Counted from the first letter of the stretch, positions 10,333-24,100 are shown. The stretch: 64,000 nucleotides of DNA from Pyrenopolyporus hunteri (GCA_902806595.1 CADCXC010000011.1:806001-870000); one strand, 5' to 3'. Notes: a model not told the origin generated them from the letters alone. A program made the numbers and translations.

Positions 10333-11850
10333 ATGCCTGTCACTGAATTTGCATTCGGCGAGAAGTATAAATATCAAAACGGCTTCGGTTCCTACTTAGA
10401 GTGAGTCCGTATATATATATCCACGTGCCCATCTCGCCCATCCAACCCATTATCTATCGTTCTCCGTCTCGTCTATCCCGCCAACAAGCCCTCGCCTACG
10501 TTGCTAACGTTACGTAGAACCGAAGCAATCCCAGGCGCTTTACCCATCGGTCAAAATTCCCCGCAGAAGCCTCCCTACGGTTTATACGCCGAGAAGCTAT
10601 CTGGCACCGCATTCACAGCTCCACGGCACGAGAACAAACAGTCGTGGCTATACCGCATACTCCCGTCATGTGCCCACCCTCCGTTTGCTCCCGCTGCTGA
10701 TGGACCCTTCAAATCCGTCAAACCCACGGACCCCGCCGACCTCAAGTACATACCCAATCAACTACGTTGGGACCCCTTCGACCACGATGATCAGACTGAT
10801 TTCGTCTCGGGTTTGCATTTAGTTGCCGGCGCCGGTGATCCAACGTTGAAACAAGGCATCGGCATGTACGTGTACGCAGCTGGTAGATCAATGGACGAGC
10901 GATCGGCCTTCTACTCCGCAGACGGTGACCTTCTAATTGTAGCCCAGGATGGAGTCTTGGACATCAGGACGGAGCTAGGGTGGCTTCTAGTCCGACCCAT
11001 GGAGATCTGCGTCATCCCCCGTGGGATCAAGTACCAAGTCCATCTACCTTCTGGTCCGGTTCGTGGATATGCGCTTGAGCTTTACCAAGGCCATTTCGCC
11101 CTCCCAGAACTAGGGCCAATCGGGTCGAATTGCCTTGCCAATGCTCGGGACTTCCAGGCTCCCGTCGCTTGCTTCAGCGAAGATTTTGGCGCCACCGCGT
11201 CCCAAGGCCCTAATACTTACGTGGTTACCGTGAAATTCAACAATTCGCTCTTCCAGACCAAGCAAGCTCATACGCCCTTCGACGTCGTGGCTTGGCATGG
11301 GAACTACTACCCATATAAATACGACCTCGGCCGCTTTAATACCATCGGGAGCATTTCGTATGATCACCCCGACCCGTCCATCTTCACCGTGCTCTCAGCC
11401 CCCTCGGACCACCCCGGTACAGCGATTGCCGACTTCGTTATCTTCCCTCCACGCTGGTTGGTGGCTGAGAATACCTTCAGGCCCCCTTGGTATCATCGCA
11501 ATACCATGTCGGAATTCATGGGCCTCATTATCGGCGAGTACGATGCGAAGAAAGGCGGACAGGGCGGTTTTATGCCCGGCGGCGCTAGCTTGCATAATGT
11601 TATGAGCGGGCACGGACCGGACGCCCAGAGCTTCGAGGGCGCCAGCAACGCCGAGCTTAAACCCGCCTTTGTGGGCAAAGGCAGTTGTGCTTTCATGTTC
11701 GAGAGCTGTTTGATGGTCGGCGTGACCGAATGGGGCCTGAAGATGTGTAAAAAGGTGCAAGAAGGTTATAGCGAAGAGAGTTGGGGCGGCGTTCAAACGC
11801 ATTGGAAGAGGCCCGAAGGCGTAAACGCCAACAGTCATTTACTGAAGTAA
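10333..11850 (+). CDS. hmgA: Homogentisate 1,2-dioxygenase
   Basis: Two exons, 10333-10400 and 10518-11850, give 466 residues. The 117-nt intron (GTGAGT...GTAG) joins G-S-Y-L-E to T-E-A-I-P-G-A-L-P. The enzyme opens the homogentisate ring with O2 to give maleylacetoacetate, using non-haem Fe(II), in cytosolic tyrosine/phenylalanine catabolism. Family signatures include Q-N-S-P-Q-K-P-P-Y-G-L-Y-A-E and L-S-G-T-A-F-T-A-P-R near the N-terminus, and the iron-ligand set in the C-terminal cupin: His349 and Glu355 in WYHRNTMSEFMG and His388 in GHGPD. Length is normal for fungal HGD (about 440-470). It is convergent with the FAD monooxygenase at 12485. The usual fungal partners fahA and maiA are not in the window, so this may be the pathway gene displaced or an accessory paralogue. 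Confidence 0.95.
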
Positions 11851-12484
11851 AGCAGTCGGTAATTGACTCTTTAAATTGAAATCTCCCTATGCAATGTAAG
11901 TACCTCACACACCTATATGTCTACTCAGGGAGATATACTTCTTGATATATTATAATCCATAGCGGATGAGATGATGGTTATATATCGTGGATGGAGCGGC
12001 CCAACCCGTAGGCTGATAGTAAATAAATATGGGCAATTATATCTGTTCCTTTTCAATAAGACTTTCTTGCCGCCCTTTCATGTATGCTGTGATGGGCCCT
12101 GCGTAGTGGTGCCTAACCGCGGGCTATACCCAGATCAGCCAAACCATCACACTCTTCTATCGCATTTAAGATACATACAAAACAGAGCCCAATAACTGTA
12201 TTGGGAGCCAGGTTCTGAAAAGCTCATCGAATACCAATACATAGCGCATATTAATACACCGAAAACGATAAACCTCACCGTAAGGGGAGTTGGACATTCA
12301 TTCTATACCTATATATACATATGTCCCCCACAGATAGACCAAATGAGCAGCTGATACTAAATACAAGTAGAACGCCTCCGGTCTTCCCTAGACATTGTCG
12401 CTATAATACACAACCAAAAGCAGGTATAAGGTTTGGATGCGGCCATCAGACCTCGCCATTCTCCGTCGCTTTTCATTCTTCCAA
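11851..12484. other. Convergent intergenic region between HGD and the FAD monooxygenase
   Basis: The 3' ends of two converging genes face each other here. No additional gene is supported; the frame at 11971-12195 (+) has no domain. Confidence 0.5.
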
Positions 12485-13896
12485 CTAATTATACTGACGG
12501 CACACATCCTTCAACTCGGGATACTCCGGAACCGCCATGCCCCCCTTGTCCTCTGGCATGAGACGCATGAGTATTTTATCGAACTTGATGAGAGCGAGGA
12601 ACGACGCAATGAGGCGTAAGAGCACGATGGCCCAAGCGGACTCCAAAGTCATGAAGAGGGGTATGCCAGGTAGCAGTTTCTGCGCCTCTTGGATATAGGG
12701 CTTCACCCCAACGTCGTAAGCTTCGAGGGCAGTGGGTACGTCGCCCTTTTGCCGCGCCAGCTCGCCCGCCAGAACCCACGCGCCCATAAGTGACACCGTC
12801 GTGCCCATCCCCGTCACCGGCGCCGAGCAGTACCCCGCGTCGCCTATCAGTGCGATGCGACCCTTGACCACGTGCGGCGCCTTGATCTGGCCCAGCGAGT
12901 CGGCGTAGAAGTCGGTCGACTTACGCATACCGTCCATGATCCGTTCCAACTCCCACCCGGCGCCGCGGTACAATTTCTCGAACATATCTTTCTGCCTTTC
13001 GGCGGGCTGCCGCTCGATCGCTTGTCGTACCTCTTCCGACATCGTCCGCACCATTAGGTAGACTTGCGTCTCGGCGCGGTCTCCCGTGCGCAACGCCACG
13101 GACCGGCCTTCGCCCGCGTGGTACATTCGCGCCAAGTCGCTGTCCCCGGGCGCCTTCGGAATCGTGAAGTAGGCCACGTACACGTTCAGGGGCCTAAACA
13201 CGGCTAGTCCGGCCTCGTCCCCGAACATCATGCGACGCGTCCGAGACCACTGTCCGTCGGCTCCGACTACTAAGTCGTACCGCCGCGTCGTACCATTCGA
13301 AAGGGTGGCGTCCACACCCTTCTCGTCTTGCGATAGTGACTTGACCGTCGTGTTGAATATATACCTGACGCCGGGGCCTTCTTCACTTTGTGCGGCGCCC
13401 CCTTCTAGGCTTGCCTCGTAGAGGATTTGGGCGAGGTCGCCTCTCATGATCTCGAAGTCGCTAGTGAAAGATTGCTCTGCAGTAGTGGATCAGTAACAAG
13501 ACCTTTGCCTAGAAGTTTAATGGCACCCAAGCATATCTCCGAAGCAGTGAGCCCCTAATCCATCCGACCGTAGTGTAAAGATTTGGGGGAAGACGGAAGT
13601 TACATACGACCAGAGCCCGTCCCGGCGGTACCGAAAACACCATAATGCCTTCCCTTACTGTCGACGAAAGTGATACCGTTCTCATGCACCGACTTCTTGC
13701 GCACGGCGTCGAGAAGGCCGAGCCGCTGCATGATCGGCACGCCCCAAGCTCGAAGATCGATCTGTAGCCCGTTGTGTCGGATCCCGGGGTATCGTTCCAC
13801 GACGGTGATATCATTCTCCGGGTCGGACCGCCGTAGCATCGTTGCCAGGGCCGGCCCGCAGATGCCGGCCCCGATAATGAGGACCTTGAGAGGCAT
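12485..13896 (-). CDS. Group A FAD-dependent monooxygenase (PHBH-fold aromatic hydroxylase-like)
   Basis: Two exons on the minus strand, 13896-13608 and 13476-12485, with a 131-nt intron (GTATGT...TGCAG) that restores G-T-G-S-G-Q-Q-S-F-T-S-D-F-E-I-M-R-G-D-L; product 426 residues. Motifs are GAGICG for FAD (9-14), the G-A-D-G motif (168-171) and the G-D motif in R-I-A-L-I-G-D-A-G-Y (Asp309). Residues ~367-394 are hydrophobic, so membrane association is possible. Family members hydroxylate aromatic or polyketide substrates with NAD(P)H and O2. Neighbouring HGD makes an aromatic substrate attractive, but the substrate is not readable from sequence and a metabolite-tailoring role fits equally well. 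Confidence 0.9.
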
Positions 13897-15862
13897 AGTG
13901 ATAGGAGAATCGTTACCGACGAATACCTAGTGCTGATGTATGGATATTGAATAGAGGGTTATAACGGTTTCTCCACTCTGTGGGACGTCTTCTTCACCCG
14001 TTTTATGGCAGACCGAAGCAAGCTAGAACGAAGGAGGGTTACCTCTGATAATAACAAGAGAGTAGCGATGGTAAAATGAAATCATTGGGAAACCTGCGGG
14101 AACGGCTCTTAAATACAGTCATTGTGCTCAGCGATGCCACGGTACATGTAGACAATATGTAGGACTCCAGTAACGATTATCGGCTCCGCATGCAAACCCG
14201 TTTCGGCCGTTGTCCTGGCGTACGTAGGTCCGAGTAGCGCGATTCGTAGTCAGGGCGTGGTGGACCAGGGCACAGTGCAATGCTTGCGGATACAGCCCCA
14301 GGCCTAGATTGGAAGGGGCATGACCCATCCTCTAGAATAGCAGCAAAAGGGGTAGTAGATATCCCCGAGAAATCGGACACACCTCCTACTTTCCCCGACC
14401 GAACGGTGAAAGTCAGATACTCTCCCGTGTTGATGCAACGTCTACAAAGATTTCAATTAAGACCCTGGCCATATTGCGTGTTCAAGATCTGAAGGGGGAT
14501 AGGAATTGGTTCCGTACCAAGTCAGATGTTGGGTTGGCTAGCACAAGCGAGCCGGGGCGGCGGAATTACCAATGAATGACTTCAACACGAGAAGGAACAC
14601 CGCGAGATTATCGTAGCAGACGTTAAATTTGAATCTAGATCCTGGGAAAACTTTAGGAGGATAATCCGGAAGAGCTACACAATTAGGTAATATATAATAT
14701 GACACACAACTTATAACTCACGTAGTTACCTAGCTATCCTACGTATAGATCCAGTGCTGTTACCCACTCGGGGTCGAATTGCTGTACCGTGCATAGGTAC
14801 GCAAAAGCGCCCGAGTTATCATAACATTATCCCCGTCCCAACCAACAGCCAAACCGTACCGCGAACAGCGTATCATACACAACTCATAAATGGAGAGAAT
14901 ACTCCCGTCTTAGCCATTTATCAGTAGATCGGGCGGTTGCCTCGAATAAATTGATGCTACTGATTGCGAGAACGATTCGGGCTCGGTATTCTCCGCGGCA
15001 CGCAGGCCGAGCGCGAGAACGAGAGCGAAGATCCGCAACCATGTGACGATAATAAGTATGGTTGCATAATATCATACCGTGAAATACGACTCCGACGTCG
15101 ATATGAAAGATCATTCGCAGCTACCTGAAGATAAAAGGCGCATTGTTACAAAATCGACCGCCGGTTACTAACCTGGATCCCCTTTTACTCCTCGCTATGC
15201 ATCTCCTCGCGCCAAGTTTCTGCAACGATGCTAGGGTAGTTTCAGGTGGCCGGATGACTTCTAGATCGATGATGACGACTCGATGATAGGGCTCAGCACA
15301 ACACCATGAAGACACCTGATGAGTCATACGGATACCAGCACCGGCCTAATATACATCCCCGAATACCGAAAACCCTATCCATTACCTGAACATATTCCGA
15401 ATTTAGAGTGAGGCCAGCTTTTACTTTGGTAAATGTCATTATCTACGAGTTTTCGACACTTTAGACAGGTTCCGGGAAACATAGCCTCAGTTAGCAGGTT
15501 TCATGGCTCTTTAGCGGTCTCAATAACATAACATCCGAACCTACAACGTTGGCTTCATTTAGCCTAAGTATAGAAGATTAAGCCTTCCCATTCTGCATAA
15601 TTCCTAAGCTCTTAACTACCTATTCGATATAACCAAGTCAGGATCATACTTATAACTACTCGCAGAACGCTTATTATACCAAAGAACTTGAGAGTAATGT
15701 GCCAAACGCAAACTAAAGGACTGAACCCTTTCGAATAGACACGTACTGGAACATTAGTAGGTGTACTTCCCTAACAGGTAGCATGTCCTACATATCCCGA
15801 TAGTAACTCGGTTGCAATAAGACGTCTATAGCACCAGTGTCAAAATAATATCATTTCAATCG
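13897..15862. other. Long intergenic region between the two flavoenzyme genes
   Basis: About 2 kb without a supportable gene. Open frames on the minus strand at 14128-14380, 14884-15114 and 15121-15327 show no recognisable domain and no plausible splice partners. Composition is normal and not RIP-like. Confidence 0.5.
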
Positions 15863-17306
15863 TCAAGCATGTAGCCGACCCCGGAAAGGCGAGCGCAACC
15901 TTTCCTCGGTGATTCGATATACGTCGGGGAACCAAGAACTTAACCCAGGACGATTCTCCATCATGGCTACAAGCGCGCGGGCGCACATCCAACAGAGGAC
16001 CATACCGTGACCCTGAAAACTGCAGGAAACCCAAAGATCCTTCTCTCCCGGCATCTCACCGACGAAGGGGAGGCCGTCGGAGCTATAACCCATGATACCA
16101 GTCCACGCTTTGCGAATCCGCCCCTCCGGAGCGTCTTGACCCCAGTTATCGCCAAAGTATGCTGTGAGACTCTCGTCAAGAGCTTGCACTATGGTATGGT
16201 CGAATGTTGTGTCATCGGTTGTACCATACTCCTCGAGACCCTCTTGGCTGGCTTTGGAGAGAGCCCCGCCAATGACTATGTCCCCTTCAAACTGTGAGCC
16301 CTTTGGTCGCTGAATCATGTAATCGTAGCCCCCTCCATAGACAAAGCTATATGTCGCAGGTAAGCCTTCTTTCGGCATATTCAAGCCCGGTCGCTGTGCA
16401 GTGACGTGCCCGCGTAACGGAACGATGATTCCCTGGAATTTCTTCCAGATCCTAGCAGTATATCCATTTGTCGCCAGTATCACTTTCTGCGCCTGGATTG
16501 AGCCTCTAGGTGTGTCGACCTTCCAGCCACCGCTCTCGAGTTTCTCCAGGTTTACCGCAGCAGTGTTAGTTTGCAAGTTCAGCCCTCTCCTTAGGCATAG
16601 CTTTAATACGCCAATAGTGAACTTGTAGGAGCTCAAGCTCCCCGCTTCATACGATACGCCACCACGAATCCCTTCATCCCCTCCACTACCGCAGAAGAAC
16701 TTTTCCCGCATTTCGTCAGCACTATGGAGGGTATAAACAGGGGCATCGTCGCCGGGCATGGCAGCCTGCATAGCCTCCACCGCGCTTTGAAGGATCTCCC
16801 ATTCCCCTGCATCGTAGACCACGTCCACAGTGCCGCAAGGGTTGCTATCGCACTCGATCCCGTGGCCCCTCGCAAACGCGTGCACAGCACGAATGTTAGC
16901 CAGCTCTAGGTGGGCAATCTTCACAGCCATATCGGTGCCGTACTCTCGCTGGTTATGCAGAAACGAGTGATAGGATGCAGCCTTCGTGTGCCCACCTACG
17001 AGGTCAATATTCAGTCTCGGCAAAACACGCTAGGGGTTTAAGAGGCTGAACATTACCGTTCCTCCCTGTTGCGCCTGAACATGCCTGTCGAGCTTCTAGC
17101 ATTAAAATATCGGGGCTGCCATTAGTTAGAAGTTCAAAGGCCACGGCCGCTCCAGTGATTCCACTCCCGATAATGACAACTTCCGCCTTATTCGGGAGCG
17201 ATCCGGTCGACTGTAGGTCAGCGATATTGTCGGGTTCGAGCTGCCAGTAGCTCTGAGTGGGGTTGTCCCGCGGTAGGGTAACCGGGATTGAGGCGCGTTC
17301 GTCCAT
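15863..17306 (-). CDS. FAD-dependent oxidoreductase, D-amino acid / sarcosine oxidase (DAO) fold
   Basis: Two exons on the minus strand, 17306-17057 and 16995-15863, with a 61-nt intron (GTAATG...CGTAG), give 460 residues. The frame is open to 17390, but the ATG at 17306 (M-D-E-R-A-S-I-P-V-T-L-P) fits fungal relatives, which begin near L-P-x-x-N-P-T-x-S-Y-W. The dinucleotide-binding GSGITG is at 47-52, followed by E-A-R-Q-A-C-S-G-A-T-G-R-N-G-G-H-T-K, the conserved flavin-site stretch of this family. The C-terminal W-V-S-C-S-F-Q-G-H-G-M is the second flavin-contact region. Such enzymes oxidise a C-N bond of an amino acid or amine and reduce O2 to H2O2. The substrate is unknown; no clear peroxisomal targeting tripeptide is seen (end R-L-H-A). 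Confidence 0.88.
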
Positions 17307-19341
17307 TATGCTAAGAGGTGGGACAAAGATAGATTTCCTTCGCGGTCGGCACTCGTTGAGTAGAGGAGGTACAACAGTTAAATAAAGCATAGAAGAAAGG
17401 GTACGAGCCTATAGGATATTTTATAACAAATATCCTATGCGATACCAACCCAGGCAGGCGACCCTATCTACAGCACAATAGATTAAAGAACCCGGGCAGC
17501 TGAACTTCAGTTACGTATCAGACATTTGAATCTGTCAGCAGATCGACCCCGTAGATAAGAGAATCGTGTGCGACGTAAGTTTTCCCGCGTACGACCAAAG
17601 AGATTGTTTCTCGAATGTCTATAGGATGAACGGTACAGTGTATAAACTGTATATATTTGTGGCTTAAAGTGGCTTGGTGTAATAGGGGATTAAATAGGGG
17701 TAAGGGTATCACCAGGTCAGAGTTAACAAACCGAAGTCTTACGATTAGGGTAAAATCTTCAACGGCGGATTTAGCTTTTATCGGTTTAAAAACGTGTTAA
17801 GCATTAGCTACCTCTAACTATCGCCAGTCTCAAGTATATCAACTTCGAATATTATACCTAGAACTACAGATACCGACCCAAACATATTTTCCACATTCGC
17901 GACAGCTAACTAATGTCACCTCAGTTTATACCGTTGCCAATATACAATACCTACCCCTTAAACTTAGAGACAAAAACATCAACGCGAATCCTATGACGAT
18001 ATCCGAACTGAGTAGGTATAATCCGTACGTTTAACTCAATCCGAGTAAACTAATATAGATAACCGCCATTACTCGGGACGGATTCCTAATCCCTTCGCTT
18101 TTTTAATTTAAATGACCTCCTTAGTTTTTCTCCTGCTGTCCTTCTCTATTTAGTCGCCCCCCTTGCGTTCTCCATCGTTCGCGGAGAATAATCAGCGCCC
18201 GGGTAGTCGATGTCGAAACAGAATCCCCAAGGGGTGTTCGGCGTCTTGGCCTTATCGTCGGACGCATCACCGGAATACCCAGTCTCTTCCATCGCTCCTC
18301 CCATTTTTGCCGCTGTAATTCGTCAACAGGCCTTACTTAGGCTTAGAGTAAGTTGTCGAAAACCTCGGCGGTTAGTGTCTGCGGCGCCATGTTGCCCGGT
18401 AGGCACGGAGTTCTTCGCATTGATTCATCAAAGCCTAGGGCGTTGTGTCAATGATACCCGCTAGGAGCTGGTGTGCGTTGATAGCAGCGTGTAGTTTCCG
18501 TATTACCCAGTGATTCTTAAATAGCGAGTATAAAAAGAGAATTTTAGGTTTTGGTTTCCGCCTCCAATATATATAGGAAGATAGAAAAGCAGACAGTACT
18601 ATGAGCATGTCTCAAACGTTGAAGTAAAAGATAAATGGTAGAAGGATAGATAGTAGAAGTTGCGGTCTTGAAAAGTGTCGATTTGGTTACATTTTTAAGA
18701 AGAGGCGGAAGGTATTATATTCAGTATCACTGCGCGTTTCCCATGGAACGCGTATTTTAAGTTAGTCGAGTTGGCCAATGCCACTTCTCAAACACATCTA
18801 ACGCAAACGTCATCCGGGCACATGATATGGTTCAACTATGGCGCCCGCTCTTGACGTCGACTTGGAGACGCCTCAGTTGGAAGTCCAAATCCGTCATGGT
18901 GGTAAATTATCTCCTAGTTTTACAAGGCCTTTTGATTGTCAAGCCTACCAAACGGATAACGGGTGGGGAGAATCTGAGGATGATATCCATCATTAGTACC
19001 TTATCCAGGCAAGTAAAAGACCTTCAAGATTAGAGAACACAATTAGGTTTAGCGGCGGCACATCTTGCGGTCGTCAGGGGCGACTTGTATCTTAAGTTTA
19101 GATACCCTTTACCAGGATAGAAATTAAGATACGGGAGTTTAGTGTGCTTAGGTACCTACCTACCAGGTAGGTAGTATTCTCATAAGATCTATGGAAACAC
19201 TACATCAGACGTCGGATTCTAACTGCCGTGTAACGGGCTTCGGCTTCTTCCTATTATCACTGATGGAGACGGTCTTACTGCATTCATATCGCTCTATTCT
19301 CTTCCTTCCTAGGTATCTATTTAAGTTCTCATAACCCAGTT
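17307..19341. other. Long intergenic region between the DAO-type gene and the MFS transporter
   Basis: No gene is supported. Short open frames at 18210-18464 (+), 18827-19033 (+) and 17518-17712 (-) have no recognisable domain. The motif GGTACCTACCTACC occurs at about 19151-19164. Confidence 0.5.
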
Positions 19342-20935
19342 CTATTCGCCTTTGCCACCGTGTTCTATGTTCTCTTTAGGACCCTCATCCTCTGTAGGGA
19401 TATCCACGGGTACGCCCGTAGTCACATTCTCACTATTTGCCTCGACGTCGGCTTGGGCCCCAGAGGGCTGGGTATTTTCCTCTATCTTAGGTTTTCTCAT
19501 GTCCCACCCACCACGCCATCCGATCCAACGTTTCTCGTGAGGCCCCCTTGCGATAAGAATTAAAAATCCAGCAACGACCTCCGCAATACAAAAGGCACCG
19601 GAATATGTCCATCCACCCCTTGCATAAAGTGCGTTGCCAACGGCTGTCCCGAAGAGTTGGCCGCAAAATGTGTGTACCATGTAGATAGAATTCACAACAT
19701 TCTGGGCTTTAGGATCCACATGTGCTATAGCCACGCGGTTCCCAACGACGATTATGGTTATCCCAAGATCTCCAAGGAACGCCCAGATGACGGGGCCCGC
19801 AAGCGAAAATGTTCCAACGAACGTACCGACACAGATCGCCCCAAGCGTCATTATATGCGCGATGACAAGTGTGCCATGAGGGTGTAGGCGTGATACTAAT
19901 AAGCGAGAGATGAGAGGGTTAAGAAACACGGGTGAGATACCGATTAGCGCGAACAGGCCAATGGCCAATGTTGATAGATGGAAAGTGTCGGCAAGTTGAA
20001 ATGTCAAGGTCGTCCAGAAAGAGGTAAACGTTCCCATCGTCAAAAAGGCTATGAATGCCATCTGGGTCAGGTCCGGCTTAAGGAAAGGAAGGGTGACAAT
20101 CTTCAAGAGAATACTCGGATAAGATGTATCGGGGCTCAAGATAGGATAGTCCGGCATCGTAAAGAATAGAAAGATCCAAACGAGTATCTGGAGGCCAAAT
20201 GAGATCCAATAAACATTTCTCCACGACGTGTATTGGGCAACAATTCCGCTAAGGAGACGCGCAACGAGCACCCCGAACACAAGACCAGACATAATTATAG
20301 AAATCATAGTCGCTCTGTGTCGTTGCGGCGCATATTGGACGGCTAATGGAAACATAAGCTGCGGAGTCACCGTCAACAGGCCAACTAAAAAGGAGAGTCC
20401 GAGGAAGACAGAGAAGGACCGAGTGAGGGTGCAGCCAAGCCACTGGAACAAGTCAGCATAGTCTAACATTGGTTACAGTCTTATGCTTACTATCCAGCAC
20501 GTCAAGAATATCAGACTTAGGATCATGGGCCGCCGTCGGACAATATCGCCAACGGGAACAATAAAGAGAAGCCCGGCCGCATACCCAGCCTGCGTGACTG
20601 TCGGGACCAAGGAGGAACGTTGACCGGGGATGCCAAATTCTTCTGCAAGAATATTCAAAATAGGATGGCTATAATAGAGGTTCGCGACGCTAAAGGAAGC
20701 AGACTAACGAGAGTTAACACGATAAATACTAATATTCCCAACTTCAAGCCCGGCGTTCTAACGCTGACGAGGGGATGAACGTAACACTTACCAGTCCGAA
20801 GAGAATGCACATTCCCCAGTTAAGATCGTGATTTGCCTCCGGATTCCATATGACCCAAGGGGGTGTCCATACGAGCCGGTTGACAAGCCTCGGGAGCTGC
20901 GGGTAATAAGTTGTCGACGTCTTTTCGCTAGCCAT
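19342..20935 (-). CDS. MFS transporter (12-TM type, fungal DHA1-like)
   Basis: Three exons on the minus strand, 20935-20792, 20703-20491 and 20442-19342, give 485 residues. The 48-nt second intron has a GCTGAC branch site and joins L-T-C-W-I to W-L-G-C-T-L-T-R. Exon 2 encodes S-V-A-N-L-Y-Y-S-H-P-I-L-N and G-D-I-V-R-R-R-P-M, the MFS signature loop between TM2 and TM3. Exon 3 holds V-G-L-L-T-V-T-P-Q-L-M-F-P-L and further hydrophobic segments, then a ~55-residue hydrophilic acidic tail. It is probably a plasma-membrane proton-coupled importer or exporter of small molecules. It lies next to the left inverted repeat of the 29.5 kb block, ~145 bp from its own ATG, so its promoter abuts RIP-mutated DNA. 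Confidence 0.86.
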
Positions 20936-21080
20936 CGTGCTTGTTCAAGAGGTTTGTCAACCCCTTTTAACACTAGGTATGCACGAGGAAGGCAAGCGAC
21001 ACAGACAACTCATTATATACGAACGACATCCAGCCCTGAGTCACACCGAGAATATGCCATTACCCTGGTCCAAATGCCCG

Positions 21081-21129
21081 AAACCGCCAAACCGCCAAAA
21101 CTCATGGTTCCATAATCTAATTACACAAT
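21081..21129 (+). repeat. Left terminal inverted repeat of the 29.5 kb block
   Basis: Begins AAACCGCCAAACCGCC (two tandem copies of AAACCGCC), continues AAAACTCATGG and ends ATTACACAAT. It matches the reverse complement of 50521-50569 at 42 of 49 positions; all seven differences are C/T or A/G. Confidence 0.9.
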
Positions 21130-24100
21130 CTATATAAAATATATACTACGTCCCTACTGTACAGTCAGCGCTAGCCGCTACTATAATAATTAATGAGTTT
21201 TAACGTTATTTATTATTATAATTATAATATACTTTAACGTTATTTTCCATTATAATTATAATAAGTTTAAAAATTATTTTATTATAATTTTAAATATTAA
21301 AATATAATTCGAATTAATAATTTAATTAATTTATTTACGAAGTTATTTTACGATATTATTATTAAATTTTAATGTTTGAATTATTTAATTTAATTTATTA
21401 TAATAAATAATTATATTTTAAAATTTTTAATCGTTTTAAACGTAATATTCGAAGTATATTATTATTAAATAATTTATTCGTCGCCGATATATATCGATAA
21501 TAAAATAAAGGTTATTTTAAATGTATCGACCGATTTAATACGCTTAAATACGTTTATTAAATATAATTAAAATAATAATTTATTAAATCGATATCGAATT
21601 TAATATATATTAAATCGATACGAATATTTACTTCTATTATTATTATAATAATATTTTATATAAACGTTATAAAAATAATTAAATATAATAATATAATGTT
21701 AAAAAAAGTTTTATTTTATTTTATAATTCGTATAAATACGTTTCGAAGGTAAAATAATATTAACTATTATAATATAAACGGTTAAAATTTATTAAAAATT
21801 AATTTAATTAAAATAATTTAATTAAAACTTATTTTTATAATTATTAATTAACGATTAATATTATATAAATTTTAACTTACGATATTTTTAACTTCGATTA
21901 TAAATATAATTATTAAAAAATAAAATCCATTTAACTTTTAATTATAAATAAATATAATTAATTTAATAAATCCAACGATATTAATAAAATTTAATAAAAA
22001 TAATTATATATTTAAATCGTTAATTATATAATTAATAATTTTATTAATAAATATTTTTTAAATTTTCGTTAAAATTTAAATAATATAATTAAATATATCG
22101 ATATTTTTTTTTATTTTAAGTTATTTATAATCGTCGTTAATAAATAAATAAAAAACGTATAATATAAATCGAAAAAAAAAATAATTTTTCGTTAAATTTT
22201 AATTAAAAATTTCCATTTAATTTTAATTAAAACTTAATTTATTATTAATAAAGTCGAAAACTTTTATATAATTAATAAATTTATTTTTTCGTTTAAAAAT
22301 ATCGATAATTCGATTTTAAAAACGAGTATAATATTATATTTAAAGATGAATATTTTTCGATAAATTAACTTTTCTTTAAATTAATTTTTTAAAGGAAAAT
22401 CGAGTAAAAAATATGATGAAATTTTAAATGTTATTAATTTGATAATATTTAAACGATATCGACGAAATAAAAAATTCGAATTTTTATAATTATATATTAA
22501 ATATTAACGGTTAAAATAATAATTATTTAATGTTAATAAAAATTATATATAATTATAAAAACTAAATTTATTTATTTATACGTATATTTAAACGTATAAA
22601 ACGATACGTTTTAATTTTTTTATTAAAGTTAACGTAATTAATAAACGATATTTTTTTAAAAAAATACGTTAAATAATAAATTTTTATTATATTATTAAAG
22701 AAAATAAAATAATAAAAATAAAATTATTTAAAAGAAATAAAATATTACGAATATATTATTTTATAATTTTATATAAATTTTATTTAATTTTAACGTTACG
22801 CGTTACGGAAACGATTTGAATATATAAATGTATAATAGTTTAAAAATAAATTAATAAAACCTTCGAATCGTATTTTAAATAATAACGAAACGTAATAACT
22901 TTTAAAATAATATATTTACATTAATTATTTTTAAATTAACTTATATTTTAAATATAAATATTAATAAGAAATAAATTTTAAAAAAAATTATATTTATTAA
23001 TTTACATTATATTTTAATAAAATTTAATTAAAATTTTAATTATTTATTATATAATATAAATAACATTTATTAAATAAAAATATCCGTATTTTATATATAT
23101 AATTCGAACGTATATATAAATTTATAAAAGGGAAATGTATATAAAAAAAGTTAATTTTAAAAAAGAAATAAAAAGAAAAAAAAAAACTTTATTTTATCCG
23201 CGTATCGCGTAACATTTTTATAACTATTTTATTACTTAAAAATATTTAACGTTAATTTTATTAAACTTTAATACTTTTTATATTATTAATTTTTTTTTAA
23301 TTTTATATTTTTTATACGATAATTAAATTAAAAAATATATTATAATTATAAAATTTAACTTTACGGTTAAAAAACCTTTTATTTAATTAATTTATTTATA
23401 AAAACATTTAATTTAATTTAATAATAAATTTTTTTTTATTATAAATAATTTTAATTTTTTATTTTTATTAATCGATATATACTTTATATTTCGAGGAAAG
23501 TTTTTTATTATTTAAATATCTTTTTAACGTAATAATTAAGTTTTTTTCGAATTTTAAAAGTTAATTAACACGTTAATTATACACGTTTTAAACTTATAAA
23601 AAACATTAATTTTTACGAAAAATTTTTAACGAAAATATTCGTTTCGTAAAAATAAAATATATTTTTAATAGAATATATATTTTATAAAAAAACTTTAATA
23701 AATATTACGATAAAAATTTTTTATTACTTTCGATTTTATATAAATGTATTATAAAAATAGTTTAATATTTATTTAATATTTAATACTTACGTTTTATTAA
23801 ACGACGACGTTTAAAAATTCGACGCGATTAAAATAAATTTCGTTTTTTTATATTTTTTCGTTATTTTTAAATTTTATATAATACGAAATACGATTTCGAA
23901 ATAATATTAAAATATTTCATTTAAATTTACTTTTAAAGTTAAATATTTTTTTTTTATATATTTAATAAATTAATAATTAATAAAAACGCGTTAAATAATC
24001 GTCGATTAAAATAAACGACCGAGTAAATTAACGTTAAAAGTAATTTTTAAAATATTTAATTAATATTAACGAATATTTAAATAATAACCGCCGTTTATTT

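Noticed and set aside
10501..10517. HGD start inside the long second exon
   Set aside because: The frame begins with a non-ATG codon; the first exon at 10333 supplies the family N-terminus with perfect splice phase.
15316..15323. CTGATGAG, the first core of a hammerhead ribozyme
   Set aside because: No matching GAAA core and no helices can be formed nearby.
21060..21080. Target-site duplication of the 29.5 kb block
   Set aside because: The flanks (AAATGCCCG left, GGGTTAAATGGCCC right) share a partial AAATGGCCC-like string but not adjacent to both ends, so no duplication is claimed.
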